A DNA stretch of 64,000 nucleotides, taken from contig NZ_JAHXBN010000024.1 in NCBI RefSeq assembly GCF_019924045.1, positions 8,178 to 72,177 of the forward strand, read 5' to 3'. Below the pieces are notes generated by a model that worked only from the letters and a program-made list of their open reading frames with translations, was not told the origin of the DNA and ran no database searches. Source of the stretch: Dyadobacter fermentans (GTDB taxonomy: Bacteria; Bacteroidota; Bacteroidia; Cytophagales; Spirosomataceae). The position numbers were made by a program, and so were the translations under genes. How positions within the stretch are numbered: the stretch's first letter is position 1; every line of letters begins with the position of its first letter. This document shows positions 1 to 7,049 of this stretch, one piece after another.

Positions 1-117
1 GCCTCTCGCTTGTAGTAATTTAGCTAGTGATGAGGCAATGATTCCCTTGCCAAGTGAAGATGTAACACCGCCCGTAACGAAAATGTACTTAGCGGTCTTT
101 CGTGCTTTGGAAGCCAT
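1..117 (-). CDS. pyrG: CTP synthase, N-terminal fragment (gene runs off the window)
   Basis: Only the first 39 codons are present, reading leftward from an ATG at 117. They encode a short basic leader, then [16 protein letters not shown] and the start of the following helix. This matches the highly conserved N-terminus of CTP synthase, where the GG(V)xSSLGKG loop binds nucleotide phosphates in the amidoligase domain. The enzyme makes CTP from UTP, ATP and glutamine in the cytosol. The rest, including the glutamine amidotransferase domain, lies outside the window. The position after GGV is Thr where Val is commoner, a mild change. Family assignment is firm from the motif despite the short fragment. 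Confidence 0.93.
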   Translation of the reverse strand, partial: MASKARKTAKYIFVTGGVTSSLGKGIIASSLAKLLQARG

Positions 118-150
118 AAGACTTTGCTGTTTTTCTATGATTACGGGATA

Positions 151-158
151 CAAAGATA
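151..158 (-). promoter_or_regulatory. Candidate -7 box of the pyrG promoter
   Basis: Read on the minus strand this is TATCTTTG, an exact match to the Bacteroidota -7 consensus TAnnTTTG, about 35 bases upstream of the pyrG start codon. No convincing TTTG -33 box was found at the usual distance, so this is a single-element call. Confidence 0.4.
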
Positions 159-500
159 CAGGATTATTAGAAGAATCTAAGCGGGGCCTGTTTAAATATT
201 TAGCTGGAAAACAGTAAGCGCCTGGCTGTCTGGTTGGTAATAAAATATAATTTTTTCTTGCCCCACGCCCTGGAATCGCACTTTTCGACCGAAAGTGTAC
301 GACCTGACACCTTCATAAAATGGGTAAAATTCCATTTAAAAAAAATGTATTGAAAAATTTATATTCTGAAACTTCGCCCTGCCCTCGCACACCCGTGGTC
401 GATTCCTTTCAACGACATACAAAATAAGGTAACGGCAGGCCTTTCCAGAATTTAAATTTCTATTTTGCATTTATTCCAAACCTTTATCACCTCAATACAA
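159..500. other. AT-rich intergenic region between pyrG and the PIG-L gene
   Basis: No open reading frame, RNA gene or strong hairpin was recognised. The two flanking genes diverge, so both promoters should lie here. A near-match to the -7 consensus (TATTTTG, one base short) sits at 461-467, about 35 bases before the PIG-L start. Short A and T runs dominate around 330-360. Confidence 0.4.
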
Positions 501-1400
501 ATGATCAGAAAGTTATTACTCCTTCCCGCATTGCTATTTTGCGGTGCCACCGCCTGGGCGCAAACAGCCGCGGATTCGAAGAAACCGCTTAACATTATCG
601 TCTTCGGCGCTCACCCCGACGACTGTGATCTCGGCGCCGGCGGAGTTGCCTCCATTTATTCCTCGATGGGCCACAAAGTGAAGTTCGTTTCTATGACCAA
701 TGGGGACAAAGGCCACCAGGATATCGGTGGCGGAGAATTGGCTAATCGCCGCTACAAAGAAGCACAGGAAGCTGCACGCCGCTGGGGAATCCAATACGAC
801 ATTCTCGACAACCACGACGGCGAACTCTTCCCTACCCTCGAAAACCGCCTCGCAGTGATCCGTAAAATCCGCGAATGGAATGCCGACGTGGTGATAGCGC
901 CGCGTACGAACGATTATCACCCCGACCACCGCAATACGGGCGTGGTGGTGCAGGATGCCGCGTACCTGGTAATTGTGCCGAATATTTTAAGCAGCGTGCC
1001 TCCGCTCACCAAGAATCCGGTTTTCCTCTATTTCCGGGACCGTTTTCAAAGACCGAACCCATTCCGCCCGGATATTGCGATCGATATCACCGAAACGCTT
1101 GCTAAAAAAGTGGACGGACTCGACGCGCACGTTTCCCAATTTTATGAGTGGCTTCCCTGGACAAATGGTGATCTTGCTAACGTTCCCAAAGATGTGGTCG
1201 AGCGTAAAAAATGGCTCCTCTCGTCGATGGAAAGACGCTCTTCTGTGAACCCGGAAATCAAGGCGTCGCTGGAAAAATGGTACGGTACCGAGAAGGCCGA
1301 GAAGGTGAAATATGTGGAGGTTTTCGAGGTCACCGAATATGGAAAGCAGCCCTCGGCTGACGAGGTGAGGCGGCTATTTCCGATGCTGCCGCGGCAATAA
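501..1400 (+). CDS. Secreted PIG-L (LmbE-like) family deacetylase
   Basis: The 299-residue protein starts at the ATG at 501; an upstream in-frame start at 465 would put 12 residues in front of an ordinary signal peptide, so the internal start is preferred. Residues 1-21 are a signal peptide ending AWAQ. The zinc-binding signatures of the PIG-L/LmbE fold are clear: AHPDD at 37-41 and HPDH at 140-143. Members remove acetyl groups from N-acetylglucosaminyl conjugates; in Bacteroidota exported versions are probably used on glycans, but the substrate cannot be read here. The gene stands alone, converging on nspC across a long repetitive hairpin. Family assignment is secure, substrate is unknown. 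Confidence 0.85.
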   Translation: MIRKLLLLPALLFCGATAWAQTAADSKKPLNIIVFGAHPDDCDLGAGGVASIYSSMGHKVKFVSMTNGDKGHQDIGGGELANRRYKEAQEAARRWGIQYDILDNHDGELFPTLENRLAVIRKIREWNADVVIAPRTNDYHPDHRNTGVVVQDAAYLVIVPNILSSVPPLTKNPVFLYFRDRFQRPNPFRPDIAIDITETLAKKVDGLDAHVSQFYEWLPWTNGDLANVPKDVVERKKWLLSSMERRSSVNPEIKASLEKWYGTEKAEKVKYVEVFEVTEYGKQPSADEVRRLFPMLPRQ

Positions 1401-1404
1401 TTTT

Positions 1405-1484
1405 GAATGATTGAATGACTGAATGACCGAATATTTTGGAGAAAAACTATTCAATCATTCAGTCATTCGGTCATTCAATCATTA
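1405..1484. repeat. Imperfect hairpin made of 8-bp tandem repeats, likely bidirectional terminator
   Basis: The left arm (1406-1432) is built from TGAATGAC/T units and the right arm (1458-1484, with extra units from 1449) from their complements. 25 of 27 positions pair by Watson-Crick rules and one more as G-U. It sits between the convergent PIG-L and nspC genes, where it could end transcription from both sides. Two other intergenic regions (8461-8685 and 23000-23114) have the same architecture with different units. Confidence 0.65.
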
Positions 1485-1547
1485 GGATATTTCCGAGAAG
1501 CTCTTTAAGTCAAATGTAACCATTATCCATAAATAAGTTTACTCTTA

Positions 1548-2705
1548 CTACGATAACCTGTCTTTGAAACTTTCGTAGCCGTAAGATCGCACGAGCTGAA
1601 ATTTTTGGTCAGCTTTCCATATACCAATGGACGGTAAGTTAACGCCGTTAAATGTTGTCGTCTTCACCATAGTATAGTGGATCATATCCTCAAATATGAT
1701 TTTATCGCCAATTTCCAGGGGCTCGTCGAACGAATAGTCGCCCATGTAGTCGCCTGCGAGACAGGTCATTCCTCCCAGCCTGTAAGTCGGCTTTCCTGCT
1801 TCCGGCTCCTGGTATGCGCCGCGTATTGCAGGCTTATAAGGCATCTCCAATGTGTCGGGCATGTGGGCTGCGAAAGAGGTATCCAGAATGGCGACTTCAA
1901 TCCCCTGGCTATCGAGCACATCAAGTACCGTTGTGTATAATACTCCCGTGCGCCAGGCGATGGCAGAACCCGGTTCCAGGATCACTTCCAGATTGTACTT
2001 TTCTTTGATAGTACTAACTAATTTAATTAGCTTACTAATATCGTATCCTTCCCTTGTCATCAGGTGGCCGCCGCCCATATTGAGCCACTTCGCCTGATGC
2101 AGCAAATCGCTGAACCTTTCTTCCAATGCGGCGAGTGTGCGCTCCAGAGTGTCGCTGCCATTCTCGCACAGCGTATGAAAGTGAATGCCGTCGATCCCTG
2201 CGGGAAGCTCGTTCGGTAGCTTGTCGCGCGTAACGCCCAGCCGCGAGCCCGGTACGCACGGGTTATACATGTCCGTAGCTACCTCCGAGTATTGCGGGTT
2301 GACACGGATACCACAGGAGAGCATCTTACCTGGGTTGGCTGCTTTATATGCTTCTACCCTGCCCTGAAACCGCTCCCACTGGCTAAGCGAATTAAAGGTA
2401 ATATGGCTGCTGCGCTGCATAATCTCCTCAAACTCGCTGTCGAGATACGCAGGCATATAGGTATGCGACTGATAACCCATAAAATCGTTGATCAGCTTCA
2501 CCTCATTGAGTGAGCTGGCCGTAGCACCCGAAAGGTATTCTTTCACGATCGGGAAAGCGCTGTACATGGAAAAACCTTTGAGCGCGAGGATAATCTGGCA
2601 TCCTGCCGCCTTCTGGACCGAGTCGATCAGTTCGAGGTTCTTGCGGAGCAACTCCTCTTCCAAAACGAAACAGGGTGACGGAATTTCTTTAAAATCAATA
2701 GCCAT
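1548..2705 (-). CDS. nspC: Carboxynorspermidine decarboxylase
   Basis: This 385-residue protein is a fold-type III PLP decarboxylase that converts carboxynorspermidine or carboxyspermidine to norspermidine or spermidine, the last step of the alternative polyamine pathway found in Vibrio and Bacteroidota. The N-terminus PSPCFVLEEELLRKNL and ILALKGF are characteristic; Lys43 in ALKGF should hold PLP. GATASSLNE, HTLCEN and EPGSA around the PLP phosphate and dimer-interface site are also present, and the length fits the family. The usual partner, carboxynorspermidine dehydrogenase, is not adjacent. The ATG at 2705 gives the expected N-terminus. The gene is transcribed divergently from the exonuclease-bestrophin pair. 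Confidence 0.93.
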   Translation of the reverse strand: MAIDFKEIPSPCFVLEEELLRKNLELIDSVQKAAGCQIILALKGFSMYSAFPIVKEYLSGATASSLNEVKLINDFMGYQSHTYMPAYLDSEFEEIMQRSSHITFNSLSQWERFQGRVEAYKAANPGKMLSCGIRVNPQYSEVATDMYNPCVPGSRLGVTRDKLPNELPAGIDGIHFHTLCENGSDTLERTLAALEERFSDLLHQAKWLNMGGGHLMTREGYDISKLIKLVSTIKEKYNLEVILEPGSAIAWRTGVLYTTVLDVLDSQGIEVAILDTSFAAHMPDTLEMPYKPAIRGAYQEPEAGKPTYRLGGMTCLAGDYMGDYSFDEPLEIGDKIIFEDMIHYTMVKTTTFNGVNLPSIGIWKADQKFQLVRSYGYESFKDRLS

Positions 2706-2756
2706 TTGCTATAAATGAGTGTTGGTAGAATCTTCTTGCATGCAATGATTGCATAA

Positions 2757-2770
2757 TTTTGTACACAAAA
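2757..2770. promoter_or_regulatory. Inverted repeat in the nspC/exonuclease divergent region
   Basis: TTTTGT-AC-ACAAAA forms a perfect 6-bp dyad about 55 bases from each flanking start codon. It could be an operator shared by the divergent promoters. No regulator is nearby, so the role is speculative. Confidence 0.3.
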
Positions 2771-2828
2771 CTATAAGTTTGAGTTTCCAAATCATGACCA
2801 TTTTTCACACAGCCCCGCTAGCCTGCCT

Positions 2829-3416
2829 ATGTCCTTCCTTGTTTTAGATATTGAAATGACCGGGCCCGAGCCTGGCTGGAACGAGATTATCCAGATCGGA
2901 GCGGAGTTTTTTGACGACAACTGGCGCTCGCTCGGAACGTACCTGCAAAATGTGTACCCCGAGAATGAGGAGGCTTTTTCAGTCAAATCGGAAGAGGTGC
3001 ACGGGCTGTCGCTCGACGACCTGGAAGACGCGCCGATGATCTACGACGTACTCCCCGAATTCGAGAAATGGATCAAAAAACTGAACGTCGGCAAACCCAG
3101 CCTCGCGAATGTGGTCATTTGCGGCCAAAGCGTAATCAACGATATCAACTTCCTGCGCTTCGCCTACCGCAACGAAAAAATGAAATGGGGCTTCTCCAAC
3201 AAGCAGCTCGACCTTCACACGGTTTCCTATTTATTCTTCCAAATCCTCGAAAAGAACGGCAAACAAGTGCCGCGCTCGCTGAGCCTCGGCTCGGTGGCAA
3301 GCTATTTTGGATTCGAGCGGGAGGAGGAAACGCACAATGCGTTGGAAGACGCCCGCCTTACCGCCAAATGCTTTAAAGAATTTTTCAAGCTCATCGACCA
3401 CGTCAAGCTCATATGA
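2829..3416 (+). CDS. DEDDh-type 3'-5' exonuclease (DnaQ-like)
   Basis: This 195-residue cytosolic protein carries the three exonuclease motifs: Exo I as VLDIEMTG at the N-terminus (Asp and Glu metal ligands), Exo II around GQSVINDINFL, and Exo III as HNALEDA near the C-terminus, with the His that defines the DEDDh subclass. It resembles oligoribonuclease or RNase T-sized enzymes and the DnaQ epsilon domain, but nothing shows whether its substrate is DNA or RNA. Its stop codon overlaps the start of the bestrophin gene by 4 bases (ATGA), so the two are translationally coupled. There is no polymerase-binding C-terminal extension, so a free nuclease is more likely than a replicative proofreader. 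Confidence 0.85.
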   Translation: MSFLVLDIEMTGPEPGWNEIIQIGAEFFDDNWRSLGTYLQNVYPENEEAFSVKSEEVHGLSLDDLEDAPMIYDVLPEFEKWIKKLNVGKPSLANVVICGQSVINDINFLRFAYRNEKMKWGFSNKQLDLHTVSYLFFQILEKNGKQVPRSLSLGSVASYFGFEREEETHNALEDARLTAKCFKEFFKLIDHVKLI

Positions 3417-4294
3417 TCGATTACAACCCCAAAGAGTGGTTCCGTTACATTTTCTATTTCCAGAAGGCCGACACCGTGCGCAAACTGGCGCCCATGATCC
3501 TTACGATGGCCGCCTATTCCAGCGTGGTCGCGTACATTATTATCATGCACTTCAAAATTACTGAGAACAACGACCTGAAAAACATCTCCCTCATGCATTC
3601 GCTGCTGGGCTTTGTGATTTCGATGCTGCTCGTGTTTCGGACCAACACCGCCTATGATCGTTGGTGGGAAGGGCGCAAACAATGGGGATCGCTCGTGAAC
3701 GGCAGCCGTAACCTCGCATTGAAACTGGCGGCACTGATCGGCCCGGAGTATGCCGCGGAGCGCGAGTTTTTCACCAAGATGATTCCGAACTATGCCTTCG
3801 CACTGAAAAACCATTTGCGGAATACCTATATTCCGGAAGAGTTCGACGACCCGGCACTTTTTAAGAAATCGGCCCTGATCGCGACGGACCATGTTCCCAA
3901 CCAGATCGCCGCCGCATTGTTTGCCAAAGTGATCGATCTGCAAAGAAAGGGCGCATTACTACCCGAGCATACCATTATATTGAACCACGAGCTCGAAGGC
4001 TTCACGAATATCTGCGGCGCATGTGAGCGGATCAAGAATACTCCTATCCCGCTGTCTTACAGCTCATTCATCAAGAAATTCATCTTCATTTACTGCCTCA
4101 CGCTGCCGATCGGGTACGTGTTCAGCCTGCATTTCCTCGTCATTCCGTTCGTGATGTTCGTGTTCTACATCCTCGCGAGCCTCGAAGTAATCGCCGAGGA
4201 AATTGAAGATCCGTTTGGCGACGATAGCAACGACCTGCCCATGGAGCGAATTTGCAAAGGCATTCACACAACTACGCGCGCACTGCTCAAATAG
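3413..4294 (+). CDS. Bestrophin-family (RFP-TM) anion channel
   Basis: The 293-residue protein has the bacterial bestrophin layout: an N-terminal amphipathic segment, hydrophobic segments around residues 26-45 and 60-75, the signature FRTNTAYDRWWEGRKQWG, a long helical cytosolic region, and a hydrophobic pair near residues 220-255 (FIYCLTLPIGYVF, then HFLVIPFVMFVFYILASLEVIAEEIEDPFG). The final EEIEDPFG motif is highly conserved in the family. Members form pentameric anion or cation channels in the inner membrane. The start overlaps the preceding exonuclease gene by 4 bases; the pairing is probably only transcriptional. Confidence 0.9.
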   Translation: MIDYNPKEWFRYIFYFQKADTVRKLAPMILTMAAYSSVVAYIIIMHFKITENNDLKNISLMHSLLGFVISMLLVFRTNTAYDRWWEGRKQWGSLVNGSRNLALKLAALIGPEYAAEREFFTKMIPNYAFALKNHLRNTYIPEEFDDPALFKKSALIATDHVPNQIAAALFAKVIDLQRKGALLPEHTIILNHELEGFTNICGACERIKNTPIPLSYSSFIKKFIFIYCLTLPIGYVFSLHFLVIPFVMFVFYILASLEVIAEEIEDPFGDDSNDLPMERICKGIHTTTRALLK

Positions 4295-4298
4295 CCTC

Positions 4299-4363
4299 AA
4301 AATCCCGGAATCATTAGAAAGTAGTTAGAAACTGATTAAAATCTAAAATTTTTCCGGGATTTT
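4299..4363 (+). terminator. Hairpin after the bestrophin gene
   Basis: Perfect 12-bp arms (AAAATCCCGGAA at 4299-4310 and TTCCGGGATTTT at 4352-4363) enclose a 41-base AT-rich loop, beginning five bases after the bestrophin stop codon. There is no long T tract beyond the arm, and the loop is large, so termination or 3'-end protection are both possible. Confidence 0.55.
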
Positions 4364-4623
4364 CACAGGATCTCATTTTAAAGCGATTTCTGCCTCCCAC
4401 CTATTTTTTTTATAATAATCGGTTTTCGCAACTCCTGATTTTCACACTCTCTTCATTTTCGCTTAACATTAGCGTGTAATAGCAACCTATTTTTACAAAA
4501 ACCTCAATTTTGGGAGTTATTAGAGCATTTGGCAATACCTCTTTCTGTTGGTAATTTCAATTCAACCCCTCCCCGCCATGGCGGTCCGGAAGGGTCGATT
4601 AATCAGAATAAACGATTACCAAC
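4364..4623 (+). promoter_or_regulatory. Leader region of the first small secreted protein
   Basis: No gene is visible. Most is AT-rich. A perfect GC-rich palindrome CCGCCATGGCGG lies at 4573-4584, about 40 bases before the start codon, inside a pyrimidine/purine-flanked segment that could fold in the mRNA leader. No exact TAnnTTTG box was found. Confidence 0.35.
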
Positions 4624-5037
4624 ATGAAAAAAGCCACATTTTTAATCGCCATATTATTTGTCGGATTACTCACCGTTGCAGCCAACGCGCAGTCGATCGT
4701 AGATCCGGGCATTTCGGTTTATAACTATAAGCATCCCAACAAGGCGGCACAAGCCAAAGCTGCCGGCAAGGATCAGAAAACGATACGCGTTGCAAACATG
4801 CGGACCATCGAGCGCTTCGGTAAGTACCAGACGAAGTATGCCAGCACGACGCCCAAGTACGCGCCGCGGCCTGCCGCCCTCGTGGTAACCCGCGAATACA
4901 AGCCGGAAGGAGTGGAAATCAACCCACTCACCTCGCCGAGAAATTATAAAACCCCCGCTATCAGTGTGACCAAGGATACGGCGCAAATGGCTGAATATTA
5001 TAATACGCCGGATAAGGTTTATCCGACACAAGATTAA
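4624..5037 (+). CDS. Small secreted protein of unknown function, paralogue 1
   Basis: The 137-residue product has a clean signal peptide (residues 1-22, ending ANAQ). The mature part is basic, low in hydrophobics and carries three short motifs: DPGISVYNYKHPNKAA directly after cleavage, TPKYAPR near the middle, and INPLTSPRNYKT toward the C-terminus. The same three motifs occur in the same order in the next gene, so they are paralogues from a duplication. I do not recognise the family. Tyr/Asn/Lys-rich motifs with few aliphatics suggest an unstructured or surface-binding protein. Each paralogue has its own terminator, and a separate promoter box precedes the second, so expression can be independent. 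Confidence 0.6.
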   Translation: MKKATFLIAILFVGLLTVAANAQSIVDPGISVYNYKHPNKAAQAKAAGKDQKTIRVANMRTIERFGKYQTKYASTTPKYAPRPAALVVTREYKPEGVEINPLTSPRNYKTPAISVTKDTAQMAEYYNTPDKVYPTQD

Positions 5038-5054
5038 CCATTGTATAATTGCAC

Positions 5055-5089
5055 AAAAACGCCGGCTTCTGTGAGGCCGGCGTTTTTTT
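5055..5089 (+). terminator. Intrinsic terminator
   Basis: AACGCCGGC and GCCGGCGTT form a GC-rich stem with a short loop, followed by a run of seven T. It lies about 20 bases past the stop codon of the first small secreted protein. Confidence 0.9.
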
Positions 5090-5357
5090 ATTCCAAAATC
5101 GATCCAAATAATTATTAAAAAGGTCAAATTAAGGCAATTAGGAATTTTTTAGGCTTTTTTTGTCTGTTTTAAACGAGCGATTTTTACACCTTCAAAAAAC
5201 TAAATTCTTTCCGATCAGAATACTAACGCGCTGAAAAATAATTTACTACATGATTGAATTTTATAGTTCAATGTTTGAAATGCGTATGAATTGTAAGAAA
5301 GCTTGCAGGTAATTTTGAAAACAAGTCCTGATAACCTGTTTCTTAATTAACCTTCTA
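5090..5357 (+). promoter_or_regulatory. Promoter region of the second small secreted protein
   Basis: AT-rich, no gene seen. TAATTTTG at 5310-5317 matches the Bacteroidota -7 box exactly, about 40 bases before the start codon. A segment at 5243-5280 (TTGAATTTTATA...TGTTTGAAA) is closely echoed at 6844-6872, just after the AraC gene; the shared words may be a common upstream signal. Confidence 0.45.
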
Positions 5358-5759
5358 ATGAATCCTAAACCACTCATTTTGGCAGCATTGCTCGCAAGCG
5401 TCGCGAGCCTGGGTAACACGGCATCGTCGCAACCCATCCGCATCTCCGACCCCGGCATTTCGACCCACAATTACAAGCATCCCAACAAAGCGGCGGCGGC
5501 GCCTAAGGCCAGGCTGGTTGTCGAATCCTCTGCTCCGGCGCTCGCCGCCCGCTTTGCTACACTGAACGTCGGGCGCCCCGAAAATGACCCGACGCCCAAA
5601 TATGCGCCCCGCGAAGTGCGGTTCGTCATCTTCACCCGCCAGCGCACCCAGCGGAACGCGATCAACCCGCTCATCTCGACCCGCAATTACAAAACAGGTA
5701 ATGGTGTGCATACGATCAAGCCCGTTCCGGAAGAAGAATGGATCTGCGGTACGATGTAA
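5358..5759 (+). CDS. Small secreted protein of unknown function, paralogue 2
   Basis: 133 residues with a signal peptide (about 1-24). It repeats the pattern of the upstream gene: DPGISTHNYKHPNKAA after cleavage, TPKYAPR in the middle, and INPLISTRNYKT before a short acidic tail. Sequence between the motifs is freely diverged, so the motifs are probably the working parts. The C-terminus has one Cys (ICGTM). No known domain was recognised. The protein is Ala/Arg/Pro-rich compared with paralogue 1. A terminator follows the gene, and an AraC regulator lies next downstream on the same strand, which might control the pair or the efflux operon after it. Confidence 0.6.
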   Translation: MNPKPLILAALLASVASLGNTASSQPIRISDPGISTHNYKHPNKAAAAPKARLVVESSAPALAARFATLNVGRPENDPTPKYAPREVRFVIFTRQRTQRNAINPLISTRNYKTGNGVHTIKPVPEEEWICGTM

Positions 5760-5783
5760 TTATAACAAATGCCACTCATATCC

Positions 5784-5809
5784 AGCCGGTGCCCTATGCG
5801 CCGGCTTTT
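5784..5809 (+). terminator. Intrinsic terminator
   Basis: AGCCGGTG pairs with CGCCGGCT (eight pairs, one G-U) around a 7-base loop, followed by TTTT, about 25 bases after the stop codon. Confidence 0.75.
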
Positions 5810-5926
5810 CCCGTTGAAAGTGGTTTAACCGGGAAAATTTATGACGATACCAAGCGTCTCCCCTATTTAATTAATTTTTAACCCACTGGCTTTGTAGCCA
5901 ATATTTGAATTTCATAATTTCAACTC

Positions 5927-6838
5927 ATGATACCGAATGAGACCGTAGCGCATTTTTACCAGACGCACCCCGCTGCGAAAGGGCTAAAAGGTCCGGACAA
6001 AACGACCGGGGACGAAGGTCATTTCAATGTCTTCTCCCGCGTGTTCTGCAACAAGTACACCTCCTATGCGAGAAGGGATTTCTATAAGATCTCGCTCATC
6101 CTCGGAAAAGGGAAAATTACCTACGGCAACCAGGAGATCGAAATCAACCGCAACGCGCTGGTTTTCTTCAACCGCAATGTGCCCTATTCCTGGCAGGCAC
6201 TGTCGGAAGAGCAGTCGGGATACTTCTGCTTGTTTACCGATCAGTTTTTGAGTACGATCAACCACTCGGCGACGATTTCCAACTGTCCTATAAAGCGCAC
6301 CGACTGCATCCCGGTGTATTTTATCAATGAGGAGCAGCAGGAATACCTGCTCAGCATTTTCGGAAAAATGCAGGCGGATATCGAATCCAACTACGTGCAC
6401 AAATACGACCTCATGCGCAACTACGTAAATGTGCTCGCGCACGAGGCGATGAAAATGCAGCCCTCGGAGGTGAGCGATGTGCATGTGAACGGATCGGCGA
6501 AGCTGTCGTCGCAATTTCACGAGCTGCTCGAACGCCAGTTCCCGATCGAATCCCCTGAGCATAAGCTCAAACTGAAAACCGCCAAGGATTACGCTACCAG
6601 GCTCGGCGTGCATGTGAACCACCTCAACCGGGCATTGAAAGAAATCACCGGAAAAACTACCACCGAACACATTATCGACCGCGTCCTGGCGCAGTCTAAG
6701 GTAATGCTCCGGCACTCCAACTGGAGCGTCGCGGAGATCGCGTTCTGCCTCGGTTTTGAGTATCCCGCCTATTTCAATAACCTTTTCAAGAAACAAATAG
6801 GTACTACCCCCAAATCCTACCGCGTGCACGAACGCTAG
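5927..6838 (+). CDS. AraC-family transcriptional regulator
   Basis: The 303-residue protein has a cupin-like N-terminal sensory half (about residues 35-130, with ISLILGKGKITYGNQEIEI and VFFNRNVPYSW typical of the beta-barrel) and a C-terminal double helix-turn-helix domain (about 195-300). The second HTH contains WSVAEIAFCLGF and the family signature YFNNLFKKQIGTTPKSYR. It lies codirectionally upstream of the TolC/RND/adaptor operon, separated by a hairpin and a 16-bp repeat array, and is a plausible activator of that operon. The ligand is unknown. The ATG at 5927 follows an AT-rich leader with no better alternative. Confidence 0.85.
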   Translation: MIPNETVAHFYQTHPAAKGLKGPDKTTGDEGHFNVFSRVFCNKYTSYARRDFYKISLILGKGKITYGNQEIEINRNALVFFNRNVPYSWQALSEEQSGYFCLFTDQFLSTINHSATISNCPIKRTDCIPVYFINEEQQEYLLSIFGKMQADIESNYVHKYDLMRNYVNVLAHEAMKMQPSEVSDVHVNGSAKLSSQFHELLERQFPIESPEHKLKLKTAKDYATRLGVHVNHLNRALKEITGKTTTEHIIDRVLAQSKVMLRHSNWSVAEIAFCLGFEYPAYFNNLFKKQIGTTPKSYRVHER

Positions 6839-6892
6839 CGATGTTTGAATTTTATAAGATATTGTTTGAAACTAATAAACATTGCCACAGGA

Positions 6893-6923
6893 CGTCGGAT
6901 TACCTTTGCAAAGCAATCCGACG
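6893..6923 (+). terminator. Hairpin after the AraC gene
   Basis: CGTCGGATT (6893-6901) and AATCCGACG (6915-6923) are perfect 9-bp arms around 13 bases that include the small palindrome CTTTGCAAAG. There is no T run, so it could be a Rho-type end, an RNA structure, or an operator for the AraC protein. Confidence 0.45.
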
Positions 6924-6928
6924 AGCCT

Positions 6929-6998
6929 GGCGGCCACCGCACTGGCGGACCACCGCAGTGGCGGACCACCGCAGTGGCGGACCATCGCAGTGGCGGCC
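6929..6998. repeat. 16-bp tandem repeat array before the efflux operon
   Basis: Four and a half copies of GGCGGACCACCGCAGT with few changes (first unit GGCGGCCACCGCACT, 15 bp; third has CCATC). Each unit also contains CCGCAGTGGCGG, which is nearly self-complementary, so the array can fold into a row of small hairpins. It lies about 50 bases upstream of the TolC start. Confidence 0.8.
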
Positions 6999-7049
6999 AA
7001 TCTTTTGACCTCACACACACGCCCCGGTTCAGTTGCCATATAATTCTGA

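Noticed and set aside
2706..2828. Riboswitch before nspC
   Set aside because: The short dyads found do not form any known aptamer shape, and the region is only 123 bases shared by two promoters.
6929..6998. Could be a CRISPR array
   Set aside because: Direct tandem 16-base units with no spacers.
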